Assembly (NCBI GenBank): GCA_002305505.1
Contig: DBRC01000081.1
Location: 1-31,589 of the forward strand
Length of the DNA stretch: 31,589 nucleotides
Direction of reading: 5' to 3'
Source of the DNA: Prevotella sp. UBA1378
Lineage (GTDB): Bacteria > Bacteroidota > Bacteroidia > Bacteroidales > Bacteroidaceae
In this document: positions 14,720 through 22,508 of the stretch, in pieces
Position numbering within the stretch: position 1 is the stretch's first letter
How the letters are laid out: each line of letters starts with the position of its first letter
The notes under the pieces: generated by a model
Seen by the model: the letters and a program-made list of their open reading frames with translations, nothing else
Databases searched by the model: none
What the model was told of the DNA's origin: nothing
Translations under genes and position numbers: made by a program

Positions 14720-17700
14720 TCATGTTGTTAATCCGCTAATCTGTAAAAGCGTTCTGAAAGCCTGTATGCCTTGATGATTAATGTCCATTGTTTCCACCTC
14801 TTCCAGATAGCGCTCCGCATGTTCGCGGTCGCCCAATCCGCAATATCCCAAGGCCAGCATATAGCGGCAGTGTATTTGGTTTTTCTTGTCGAGCGAGTCA
14901 TCCCAAATAAGCAAGTCGGGCAGCGAGACGGCAAAGAAGTCCATCACCACTTGTTCGAAGAGGTGTTTTTTGCCGTAGTTCACCAATTTATAGAAACGCC
15001 CATTGGCCTCATCCTTCCTGCCCAGCCTGAGCAGGGCCAGCCCCTGATAGAAAATCTTATCGGGCTTGGCGTCGTTGTAATACATGGCCGCGGCAGGCTC
15101 TTGCGGGCCCTCCGTGGCACGTTCCCAACATGCACGTGCCTTCATCTGTTCGCCGAGCATCCCGTAAGCGCACCCGAGTAAATAATAGAAGTCGTTCTCC
15201 TGCGCCCCATGCAGTTTGCCTTCGCCAAGATGGTGCGGATAGTCGAGACACTGGTTGAGCAGCGCGATGGCCAACACGCCGTCGCCGGTGGCCAATGCCT
15301 TCTTTGCCAGCTCCACGCGGCACGCCTGATATTGTGCCGGCACCTTGCCTTCGCCCCCCTCCCACGGGTGGAAGATATGGCCATCGAGCAGCTTCATGGC
15401 CTTCTTGTAATCGCCCGTCTGGTTCAGCAATGTGATTTTCTCGAGCAGCAGGTCGTCGCGTTGGGCAATGAGCGCGGGATACTGTTCCAGCAGTGCCAAG
15501 CGGTAGGCATGCGGTTTCTGCATGCGCTTATACAGCTGGTCGAGCTCCATCAGGATGCGCGCATCGGAAGTGTCGAGTGCGAAAGCCCGTTCCATGCAGT
15601 CGAGCGCCCGCAGCTCCTCGCCCCGCTTGTTGAAATATCCCAAAGCCAAATTGCGCCACACGGTGGGGAAAGCGGGGTCGAGTTCGGCCGAGCGCTCCCA
15701 GTACTCCATAGCCACATCATACTGACGCTTGTCGTAATACAGGCAGCCGAGGTAGTAATAAGCCTTAGCCCCGCCGGGGTTCGCACTTACGGCACAGAGC
15801 AGGGCTGGCACATCCTCCAAGCGGTTGGGGAAGCAGCAATAGGCATCACACTGCTCGGCCTGCACGAAAGAAGCCTTAGCCGCGGCAGTATCGCCCAGGC
15901 GCGACTGTGCCCAGCCAATATAATAATGTGTCATGGGGTGCAGCGATACGGCCCCGCACGACCGTAGCACCCGTATGGCTTCATCCCAGCAGCCGGCCTG
16001 TGCATAATCGAGCGCCAGCTCATGGTAGTTGAGCGCCTCGCCGTGCATCAACTCATGGATAGCCTCCAACTGGCCGGCGTGTCCCATCAGATAGAGTTCG
16101 AAACGCACGCCGTAGTTGAAACGGTCGGCTTCGAGCGATGCCTCAGCCAATTCTGCCGCCCCGGCAGTGCGCTGCATCTTGCGCAGGATGGCCATTTTCA
16201 GTGCACGTGCCTTATGGTTGTGCCAGTTGTTCAGCAAGCAGCGGTCCACCTCGTCGAGCGCATCGTCGAGCCTTCCCTGCATCACGCTGAGCTGGGCAGC
16301 CTGCAGATAGCCGGCATCGGCCCATGCCTTGTTCCATGTCGACTTCCAGAAAAGGCTGTAAGCCTCGGCAAGTTTGCCTTGATACTTCAAGCTCAGGGCC
16401 AAGTGGTACAGCGGCTCACCATCATAAGGATTCGGATTGCGCTTCATCAGCACCTTAACGGCACGGCGCAGATAACGCTCAGCCATGTCGAAACGGCCGC
16501 GGCGCAGATACCACAGCCCCATTTGGTTGTTGCAACGGCTGTCGGCAGGGTCGCGGCGCAGCGCCTCTTCATAGTAATCGAGCGCGCTCCATGTGGCATG
16601 GCGATACTGCTCGAGATGCAGCCCCGTGAGATACAGCTGGTCAACGGTCTTGGTGTCGGCAGGCGGCAGCGCAGCCTCGGCAGCATCGGGTATCGGGCGT
16701 ATTTCGTCGGGTTCGGCATGCCATGAGAGCACCTCCGCCAGTTCGCCGGCCCGCTCATAAGAGGGTTTGGCCAGCATCAACGTCAGCTCGCCCAACCGGC
16801 TGCCGCCTACGTCGACGGTCTCGTCGAACACGTATTCGGGCGAAAGTTCTACCCTGCGGTTGTAAAACACACGGCCGTCGTCGTGCAACAGCAGTACGCT
16901 TACCTCCTGCCGGCTTGTGGCCAGCACCTTGATGTTCACGCCGCCCCCGGCCTCCTCGATGTTGAGCACAAAATCTTTCGAGGCATTCTTCACCACGCCC
17001 AGGTCGCGGTAAGGCATGAAATACTGCGTAAAGAATTTCTCCTCGAACGGCATCAGCCATGAGAAGTCGGGCTGGTTCTCCGTATATACACCGGCCATCA
17101 GTTCGATATACGGCCCGTCTTCATCGGTCAGGTTGCGGTCCCACGCCCTTCCGAAGTCGCCGTTGCCCCATGTCCATTGCTTTTTTCCGGGCGAGAAATG
17201 GTTGCTCGCCACATGGAGCATGCCCCCCTTCGAATCGTTCTCGTAGCCTCCCTCGAAATTGTATTTCGAATTGACTGCCATATAACTTGTAGGTACCTTG
17301 ATGTTTTTATAGTTGGAGATGTCGATACCGGCCGAATAGTCCATCTTATAATAAGTACCCGTAGCGATGGGGAACGAGCTGACGGCACGCTTACCGTGGT
17401 CGAACACGGCATTGATGTCGGGTGGGAACACGCTCTGGTAGTCGTCGTTCACAGCTACGGCGGGATTAGCCCACCAGAGGAACGTCTGCGGCAAGTCGGT
17501 ACGGTTGTACAGCACGCCCTTGATCTCGAGATAGGCACAGCCCGGACGCAATGTGAAGCCAGCCATCCCCTTTTGATGGAACATGCGTTCCATCTCGTTC
17601 ACCCATACCGTCACCGAGCCGTCGGCGTTCTCCTCGATAGTTGAGTCGACGGGCAGGAAAGTGCTGGGACGGTGATGCTGCGGCCAGTTGAACTCTATGC

Positions 17701-18034
17701 CGCCGCTTATCCACGGCCCCGTAAGCCCCACCAGTGCAGGCTTTATCACATGGTTATAATACACAAAATGGCGTTGTTTTATTTTGTCGTATGCCATCTG
17801 CACCCGTCCGCCCAATTCGGGCAGTATCATCACCTTGATATATTCGTTCTCCAAGTATACAGCCCGGTATTCCCGGTCTACTTTCGTATCGCTAATCGAT
17901 TCGACGACGGGATAGGGATATACCACGCCGCTCGACCCTTGATACACACGTTTTTCCAAGAAGATAGGGTTCTTCTCCGCCCTTCCTATCTCATAAGTAG
18001 GAATCGTAACGATTTCTCTCCACACTCTCATCAT
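14720..18034 (-). CDS. DUF5107 domain plus TPR array, probable carbohydrate-acting protein
   Basis: A 1104-residue protein without a signal peptide, so probably cytoplasmic. Residues about 8-345 resemble DUF5107, a galactose-mutarotase-like beta-sandwich family. Key pieces are LPELGGRV (71-78), GGIEFNWPQHHRP (111-123) and LWWANPAVAVNDD (186-198), rich in His, Glu, Asp and Trp as expected for a sugar site. A second beta-rich segment (about 350-445) follows, then a long TPR superhelix from about 464 to the end. Activity is unproven; epimerase, hydrolase or lyase roles on a sugar are all possible. The context supports carbohydrate work: a sugar porter ends 58 bases upstream on the same strand and an AraC-family regulator sits divergently beyond that. 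ATG at 18034, with another ATG next to it. At this length it is by far the largest gene here. Confidence 0.8.
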   Translation of the reverse strand: MMRVWREIVTIPTYEIGRAEKNPIFLEKRVYQGSSGVVYPYPVVESISDTKVDREYRAVYLENEYIKVMILPELGGRVQMAYDKIKQRHFVYYNHVIKPALVGLTGPWISGGIEFNWPQHHRPSTFLPVDSTIEENADGSVTVWVNEMERMFHQKGMAGFTLRPGCAYLEIKGVLYNRTDLPQTFLWWANPAVAVNDDYQSVFPPDINAVFDHGKRAVSSFPIATGTYYKMDYSAGIDISNYKNIKVPTSYMAVNSKYNFEGGYENDSKGGMLHVASNHFSPGKKQWTWGNGDFGRAWDRNLTDEDGPYIELMAGVYTENQPDFSWLMPFEEKFFTQYFMPYRDLGVVKNASKDFVLNIEEAGGGVNIKVLATSRQEVSVLLLHDDGRVFYNRRVELSPEYVFDETVDVGGSRLGELTLMLAKPSYERAGELAEVLSWHAEPDEIRPIPDAAEAALPPADTKTVDQLYLTGLHLEQYRHATWSALDYYEEALRRDPADSRCNNQMGLWYLRRGRFDMAERYLRRAVKVLMKRNPNPYDGEPLYHLALSLKYQGKLAEAYSLFWKSTWNKAWADAGYLQAAQLSVMQGRLDDALDEVDRCLLNNWHNHKARALKMAILRKMQRTAGAAELAEASLEADRFNYGVRFELYLMGHAGQLEAIHELMHGEALNYHELALDYAQAGCWDEAIRVLRSCGAVSLHPMTHYYIGWAQSRLGDTAAAKASFVQAEQCDAYCCFPNRLEDVPALLCAVSANPGGAKAYYYLGCLYYDKRQYDVAMEYWERSAELDPAFPTVWRNLALGYFNKRGEELRALDCMERAFALDTSDARILMELDQLYKRMQKPHAYRLALLEQYPALIAQRDDLLLEKITLLNQTGDYKKAMKLLDGHIFHPWEGGEGKVPAQYQACRVELAKKALATGDGVLAIALLNQCLDYPHHLGEGKLHGAQENDFYYLLGCAYGMLGEQMKARACWERATEGPQEPAAAMYYNDAKPDKIFYQGLALLRLGRKDEANGRFYKLVNYGKKHLFEQVVMDFFAVSLPDLLIWDDSLDKKNQIHCRYMLALGYCGLGDREHAERYLEEVETMDINHQGIQAFRTLLQISGLTT

Positions 18035-18044
18035 TGTCGTATTG

Positions 18045-18100
18045 TTAATTTGTTAATCCGTTAATTTGTTAATCCGTTAATTTGTTAATCCGTTAATCCG
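18045..18100. repeat. Tandem 16-base repeat TTAATTTGTTAATCCG
   Basis: Three perfect tandem copies of TTAATTTGTTAATCCG (18045-18060, 18061-18076, 18077-18092) are followed by a half unit TTAATCCG (18093-18100) and a degenerate TTAATTCCCG. The tract fills the 58-base gap between the sugar-porter stop and the DUF5107 start and runs into the last codons of the sugar porter, supplying its stop codon. The copies are contiguous with no spacers, so it is not a CRISPR array. Confidence 0.9.
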
Positions 18101-19475
18101 TTAATTCCCGTTCCAGTTCCTCCAAACTTTTCCCCTTTGTCTCAGGCAGCCTCCGCCAAAAGAAGAGGAAGCCGGCAAGACAAATGAAGGCATAAATCCA
18201 GAAAGTGCCGCTGCTGCCGAGATGGGCGTTAAGCGACGGGAAGGTGAACGTAAGCGTGGTGCACCCCACCCACAGGGCAAAAGTACACGTAGCCATCGCC
18301 ACGCCGCGTACACGGTTGGGGAATATCTCGGCCAGCAACACCCACGTAACGGGGCCCAGCGACATGGCATAACAGGCAATGGCAGCCACCACAAGGACAA
18401 CCATGAAGAAACCCGTGATATGGAAGTGATAACCAGTGCCCAGTATAAAATAAATAACTCCAAGCCCGCCCGCACCGAAAAGCATCAGCGAACGCCGCCC
18501 CCAACGGTCGACCGTATAGAGGGCCACAATGGTAAACACGACGTTGGCAATACCCGTGATGACGATGTTGAACAATACATCACCCACACTGTAGCCGGCT
18601 GCCGAAAATATCTCCTGCGCATAATTGAAGATGACGTTCGTGCCACACCACTGCTGGAAGACAGCCACGACAACACCCAACAACAAAACGAACGAATACC
18701 TTTTCGTGAACAAGGCGCGCAGCCCGCCCTTCTCTACGGCACACTCGGCCCTGACGGTTTCGCGGATATTCGCCAGTTCGGTTTGGGCATAGGCTTCGCC
18801 GCCTATACGGCACAAGGTTTCCATCGCCTTGTCGCCCATGCCCTTGATGGCCTGCCAGCGCGGACTCTCAGGGATGAAGAAAGCAAGCAACAGGAATGCG
18901 GCAGCAGGGACGGTCTCTGCCCAGAACATCCACCGCCAGCCCATCTGCCCGTTCCATGAGGCCAGGATATCCACGCTGGTAAAACCTTCGGGTATCGGCT
19001 CAGCCAACAGCCAATTGACAAGCTGCGCACCGAGGATGCCCAGCACGATGGTCATCTGATTGAGCGATACAAGCTTGCCGCGGATGGCCGAGGGCGAAAT
19101 CTCGGCAATATACATCGGCGACAAAGCCGATGCGACACCGATACCAACGCCGCCGATGAAGCGCGCTATATTGAACAGGATAAAATCATCGAACAACCCC
19201 GTGGCTATGGCCGATACCGTGAACAGCACTGCAGCCACGATAAGCAACGGCTTACGCCCGTACTTATCAGCCAACGCACCGGCCACCATCGCCCCGCCAA
19301 GGCAGCCAACTAATGCCGTAGACATGGCTACGCCCTGCATCACCGGACTTGATGAAATATCAAAATACAACTCGTAAAACGGCTTGGCACCGCCAATCAC
19401 AACCCAGTCGTAACCGAAGAGCAGACCGCCCATGGCCGATACCAAACAGATGAAATAGATAAATGCTTTGTTCAT
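18093..19475 (-). CDS. Sugar-porter MFS transporter (XylE/GalP-like)
   Basis: A 460-residue inner-membrane protein with 12 predicted helices and the sugar-porter signatures in order: GGLLFGYDWVVIGGA in TM1, DKYGRKP in loop 2-3, PESPRW before the central loop, DRWGRRS in loop 8-9 and PETKGKS at the C terminus. GVVVAVFQQWCGTNVIFNY in TM7 corresponds to the sugar-binding QQxxGxN motif. Family members are proton symporters or facilitators for xylose, galactose, arabinose or glucose; the exact sugar is not readable. I use the ATG at 19475, which begins just before TM1; an upstream TTG at 19505 is rejected because a -7 box overlaps it. DUF5107 follows on the same strand and the AraC regulator is divergent, suggesting one regulated unit. 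Confidence 0.92.
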   Translation of the reverse strand: MNKAFIYFICLVSAMGGLLFGYDWVVIGGAKPFYELYFDISSSPVMQGVAMSTALVGCLGGAMVAGALADKYGRKPLLIVAAVLFTVSAIATGLFDDFILFNIARFIGGVGIGVASALSPMYIAEISPSAIRGKLVSLNQMTIVLGILGAQLVNWLLAEPIPEGFTSVDILASWNGQMGWRWMFWAETVPAAAFLLLAFFIPESPRWQAIKGMGDKAMETLCRIGGEAYAQTELANIRETVRAECAVEKGGLRALFTKRYSFVLLLGVVVAVFQQWCGTNVIFNYAQEIFSAAGYSVGDVLFNIVITGIANVVFTIVALYTVDRWGRRSLMLFGAGGLGVIYFILGTGYHFHITGFFMVVLVVAAIACYAMSLGPVTWVLLAEIFPNRVRGVAMATCTFALWVGCTTLTFTFPSLNAHLGSSGTFWIYAFICLAGFLFFWRRLPETKGKSLEELERELTD

Positions 19476-19502
19476 ATTGTTATTATTTATTTTTTCATGC
19501 TG

Positions 19503-19531
19503 CAAAAATAAGAAGAATATCGTACAACAAA
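19503..19531 (-). promoter_or_regulatory. Candidate promoter of sugar-porter/DUF5107 unit
   Basis: On the minus strand TATTTTTG (plus 19503-19510) matches TAnnTTTG, and a TTTG (plus CAAA, 19528-19531) lies upstream with a 17-base spacer, a little shorter than usual. The suboptimal spacing would fit an activator-dependent promoter under the divergent AraC-family regulator, which is inference. Confidence 0.45.
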
Positions 19532-19567
19532 AATAGAAAAAGCAGTCGAAAAGATGGATTATTTTAT

Positions 19568-19575
19568 TATCTTTG
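19568..19575 (+). promoter_or_regulatory. -7 box (TATCTTTG) for AraC-family gene
   Basis: TATCTTTG fully matches TAnnTTTG and lies 56 bases before the regulator's ATG. No -33 TTTG is found at the right distance. It and the opposite sugar-porter promoter share the 156-base divergent gap. Confidence 0.5.
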
Positions 19576-19631
19576 CACCCAAGCCCACAATGAACAGGTA
19601 AAACGGTTACACATTATTATATATATCATAT

Positions 19632-20528
19632 ATGAAAGACGGTTTCTCCGGTGAACGCTCAATCGTTCTGCCCGAAATGATTATCGAAATGGAGCGCCAA
19701 GACCCCTTGGTAAGCAGCCTTTACATCACCGATATAGGCTACTACCCGCATGCCTGCCACCACTTCTGCGAACGCCATGAGCCTATACGGCAAAACGTGC
19801 TCATCTATTGCGTGGAAGGTTCGGGATGGTACCGGGTGGATGACTGCAGATTCGAAGTGGAGGCCAACCAGTTCTTCATCCTCCCTGCCGGCAGCCCGCA
19901 TGCTTACGGCTCGAATGCCGACCGGCCGTGGACCATCTATTGGGTACACTTCACGGGCGACCATGCAGCCGTCTATGCACAAGGGGCACTGCGCCCGCAG
20001 GACGTGAAACCCAGCGTCCACTCGCGCATCAGCGACCGCAACAATATCTTCGAGGAAATTTTCAATACCCTCACAGCCGGCTACGACCGCGAAACGCTGC
20101 GCTACGTTTCTTCGCTGCTGCACTATTACTTGGCATCGATGCGCTACATACAGCAGTTCAGGGCTTCTAACGACACTGCCGCGAAGAACGGGACGGAAAC
20201 GGCAGAAACACTGCTCACCACAGCTGCCATCCACTATATGAAAGAGAACATCGAGAAACGGCTGGCACTGAAAGAAATGGCCGATTACATCGGATTCTCA
20301 CCCAGCCACTTCTCCGCCCTGTTCAAGCAGCAGACAGGACAATCGCCCCTAAACTACTTCAATCTGCTGAAAATACAGGCTGCATGCAGGATGCTACAAG
20401 AAACCAACATGAAAATCAACCAGGTGTGCCATAAGGTGGGAATCGCCGACAGCTATTACTTCTCCCGGCTTTTCACTAAAATCATGGGCATGTCGCCAAA
20501 GCAATACAAAATAACGAGGCATTCCTAA
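19632..20528 (+). CDS. AraC-family transcriptional regulator
   Basis: A 298-residue DNA-binding regulator. Residues about 35-115 form a cupin-like effector-binding domain (LIYCVEGSGWYRVDDCRFEV, then FFILPAGSPHAYGS), as in sugar-responsive AraC proteins. The C-terminal 100 residues hold the two helix-turn-helix units: LALKEMADYIGFSPSHFSALFKQ and MKINQVCHKVGIADSYYFSRLF, ending with the family signature GMSPKQYK. It is divergent from the sugar-porter/DUF5107 unit, the usual arrangement for a local activator, so a sugar derived from or transported by those gene products is the likely effector. It is followed after 73 bases by the SulP gene, which has its own -7 box, so co-regulation with that gene is doubtful. 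Start is the ATG at 19632. Confidence 0.92.
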   Translation: MKDGFSGERSIVLPEMIIEMERQDPLVSSLYITDIGYYPHACHHFCERHEPIRQNVLIYCVEGSGWYRVDDCRFEVEANQFFILPAGSPHAYGSNADRPWTIYWVHFTGDHAAVYAQGALRPQDVKPSVHSRISDRNNIFEEIFNTLTAGYDRETLRYVSSLLHYYLASMRYIQQFRASNDTAAKNGTETAETLLTTAAIHYMKENIEKRLALKEMADYIGFSPSHFSALFKQQTGQSPLNYFNLLKIQAACRMLQETNMKINQVCHKVGIADSYYFSRLFTKIMGMSPKQYKITRHS

Positions 20529-20549
20529 ACGCAATTCACAAATATTTCG

Positions 20550-20557
20550 TACCTTTG
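20550..20557 (+). promoter_or_regulatory. -7 box (TACCTTTG) for SulP gene
   Basis: TACCTTTG matches the -7 consensus and lies 44 bases upstream of the SulP ATG. No clear -33 TTTG is present. It suggests the transporter is transcribed separately from the AraC gene. Confidence 0.5.
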
Positions 20558-20601
20558 CACTTGTTTTTCGAAATAATGCGATAGAAAAGTTAAAAAGAAA
20601 A

Positions 20602-22314
20602 ATGGACAAACCGCTGGTGTTCAAGCCTAGACTGGCTAAGACTCTGAAGAATTACAATCAGAAAGCTTTCATGGCCGACCTCATGGCCGGCATCATCGTA
20701 GGTATCGTGGCGCTGCCATTGGCCATCGCTTTCAGCATTGCTTCGGGCGTTACTCCCGAAAAAGGCATCATCACGGCCATCGTGGCAGGGTTCATCATCT
20801 CCATGGCCGGAGGCAGTAAGGTACAGATAGGCGGCCCCACGGGTGCTTTCATTATCATCATTTACGGCATCATACAGCAATACGGCCTCGAAGGGCTTAC
20901 CATCGCCACGCTCATGGCCGGCGTATTCCTCGTGCTATTCGGCTTGCTCCGCTTGGGAACCATTATTAAGTACATACCCTACCCTATTGTGGTAGGCTTT
21001 ACCAGCGGTATCGCCGTCACCATCTTCACCACGCAAATAAAAGACCTCTTGGGCATGGACATCTACTCCATGCCAAGCGATTTCATCGGGAAATGGGTAT
21101 GCTATGCCCGCCAAATGGCTGCCATCGACCCATGGACAGCCGCGACGGGTATCCTGAGCGTGGCCATCATTGCCGGATGGCCCAAGCTCTGTACGCTTAA
21201 TTCGAGACGCGCGGCGCTCAACAAGATACCCGGCTCGCTCGTAGCCATCATCGTGATAACCATTGCCGTACTGCTGCTTAAACAATATGCAGGCATTACC
21301 TCCATAGAGACCATCGGCGACCGATTCGCCATATCCAACGACCTGCCCGACGCACAGGTGCCCCTCTTGTCATGGGAAGCCATCAAGGCGCTTGTTCCGC
21401 CGGCCATCACCATCGCCATCCTCGGTGCCATCGAAAGCTTGCTGTCCGCCACCGTGGCCGACGGAGTTATAGGCGACCACCACGATTCCAACACCGAACT
21501 GATAGCGCAAGGCATGGCCAATCTCGCCTCGCCCATCTTTGGAGGCATCCCCGCCACGGGTGCCATCGCCCGCACGATGACCAATATCAACAACGGCGGA
21601 CGCACCCCCGTAGCCGGTATCGTGCATGCCGCAGTATTGTTGCTGATATTCCTCTTCCTGATGCCCTTGGCACGGTATATCCCGATGGCCTGCCTGGCCG
21701 GCGTACTGGTAATCGTGAGTTACGGTATGTCGGGCTGGCGCTCTTTCCTTGCGCTGATGAAAAACCCCAAGAGCGACGTCATCGTGCTATGGGTCACCTT
21801 CCTACTCACCATCCTCTTCGACCTCACCATTGCCATCGAGGTGGGTATTGTCATTGCTTGCCTGCTCTTCATGCGGCGCGTGGCAGAGGTTACCGACGTG
21901 AAAGTAATCAGTGACGAAATCAACCCCGACGAGGAGGACAGCGATTTACAGCTCGGGAATCTCGAACACCTCACCATTCCCGAGGGCGTGGAGGTATACG
22001 AAATCAACGGGCCCTTTTTCTTCGGTGCCGGGAACCGCTTTGAGGAGGTCATGGCATCATTCGGCGACCGCCCGAAGGTGCGCATCATACGCATGCGCAA
22101 AGTTCCTTTCGTCGATTCTACCGGCATCCACAACCTCACGAACCTCTGCCAAATGAGCCGGAAAGAAGGCATACAGATAGTGCTTTCGGGCGTTAACCCT
22201 GCAGTGCAGGCCACGCTGCAGAAGGCCGGTATCGACCGTATGGTTGGCGGGGAGAACATCTGCAGCCATATCAATCTGGCACTCGACCGGGCCCGCGAGA
22301 TTACCGGTTCATAA
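20602..22314 (+). CDS. SulP-family anion transporter with STAS domain
   Basis: A 570-residue inner-membrane protein. The SulP core has about 11-14 helices with the family landmarks DLMAGIIVGIVALPLAIAFS near the N terminus, GPTGAF at about residues 76-81, and NTELIAQGMANLASPIFGG followed by IPATGAIARTMTN in the second half. A cytoplasmic STAS domain occupies about 455-560, with the anti-sigma-antagonist-like core VDSTGIHNL near residue 503. SulP members move sulfate, bicarbonate, chloride or dicarboxylates, and bacterial ones are often bicarbonate or sulfate carriers; the sequence does not say which. It is a single gene, 187 bases before the next start, with a weak terminator-like hairpin after it. 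Confidence 0.93.
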   Translation: MDKPLVFKPRLAKTLKNYNQKAFMADLMAGIIVGIVALPLAIAFSIASGVTPEKGIITAIVAGFIISMAGGSKVQIGGPTGAFIIIIYGIIQQYGLEGLTIATLMAGVFLVLFGLLRLGTIIKYIPYPIVVGFTSGIAVTIFTTQIKDLLGMDIYSMPSDFIGKWVCYARQMAAIDPWTAATGILSVAIIAGWPKLCTLNSRRAALNKIPGSLVAIIVITIAVLLLKQYAGITSIETIGDRFAISNDLPDAQVPLLSWEAIKALVPPAITIAILGAIESLLSATVADGVIGDHHDSNTELIAQGMANLASPIFGGIPATGAIARTMTNINNGGRTPVAGIVHAAVLLLIFLFLMPLARYIPMACLAGVLVIVSYGMSGWRSFLALMKNPKSDVIVLWVTFLLTILFDLTIAIEVGIVIACLLFMRRVAEVTDVKVISDEINPDEEDSDLQLGNLEHLTIPEGVEVYEINGPFFFGAGNRFEEVMASFGDRPKVRIIRMRKVPFVDSTGIHNLTNLCQMSRKEGIQIVLSGVNPAVQATLQKAGIDRMVGGENICSHINLALDRAREITGS

Positions 22315-22317
22315 TAA

Positions 22318-22359
22318 CGCCTCCCCCACAGCCAGCAGATAAGGCGCGCACTTTTTTTT
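22318..22359 (+). terminator. Weak terminator-like hairpin after SulP gene
   Basis: CGCCT (22318-22322) can pair with AGGCG (22342-22346) around a 19-base loop, and a run of eight T residues follows at 22352-22359. The short stem, long loop and five-base gap to the T-run make it a weak candidate. Confidence 0.35.
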
Positions 22360-22392
22360 AGTTTACATGCAGGATATTCGAAAACTATTTGC

Positions 22393-22400
22393 TATCTTTG
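22393..22400 (+). promoter_or_regulatory. -7 box (TATCTTTG) for peptidase T
   Basis: TATCTTTG matches TAnnTTTG. It predicts transcription from near 22406 and therefore a leader of about 100 bases before the pepT ATG, long for this window. No -33 TTTG is seen at the usual spacing. Confidence 0.5.
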
Positions 22401-22455
22401 CATCCGGATGAAATAAAGGGACAGCACGGCGGTTCCAAGTTTCTCAACAAACACC

Positions 22456-22480
22456 AAAGCGCCCCCGCAAGGGGCACTTC
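22456..22480 (+). promoter_or_regulatory. Leader hairpin upstream of peptidase T
   Basis: GCCCC (22461-22465) pairs with GGGGC (22471-22475) over a CGCAA loop. After one mismatch, AAG (22457-22459) pairs with CTT (22477-22479). It sits about 30 bases before the pepT ATG, in the predicted mRNA leader. With the following TTCTTTC it resembles a weak terminator or attenuator. Confidence 0.5.
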
Positions 22481-22508
22481 TTTCAATTAACAATCATTTT
22501 ATACTATA

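Noticed and set aside
18045..18110. CRISPR-like array
   Set aside because: The 16-base units are directly contiguous without unique spacers and there are no cas genes in the window.
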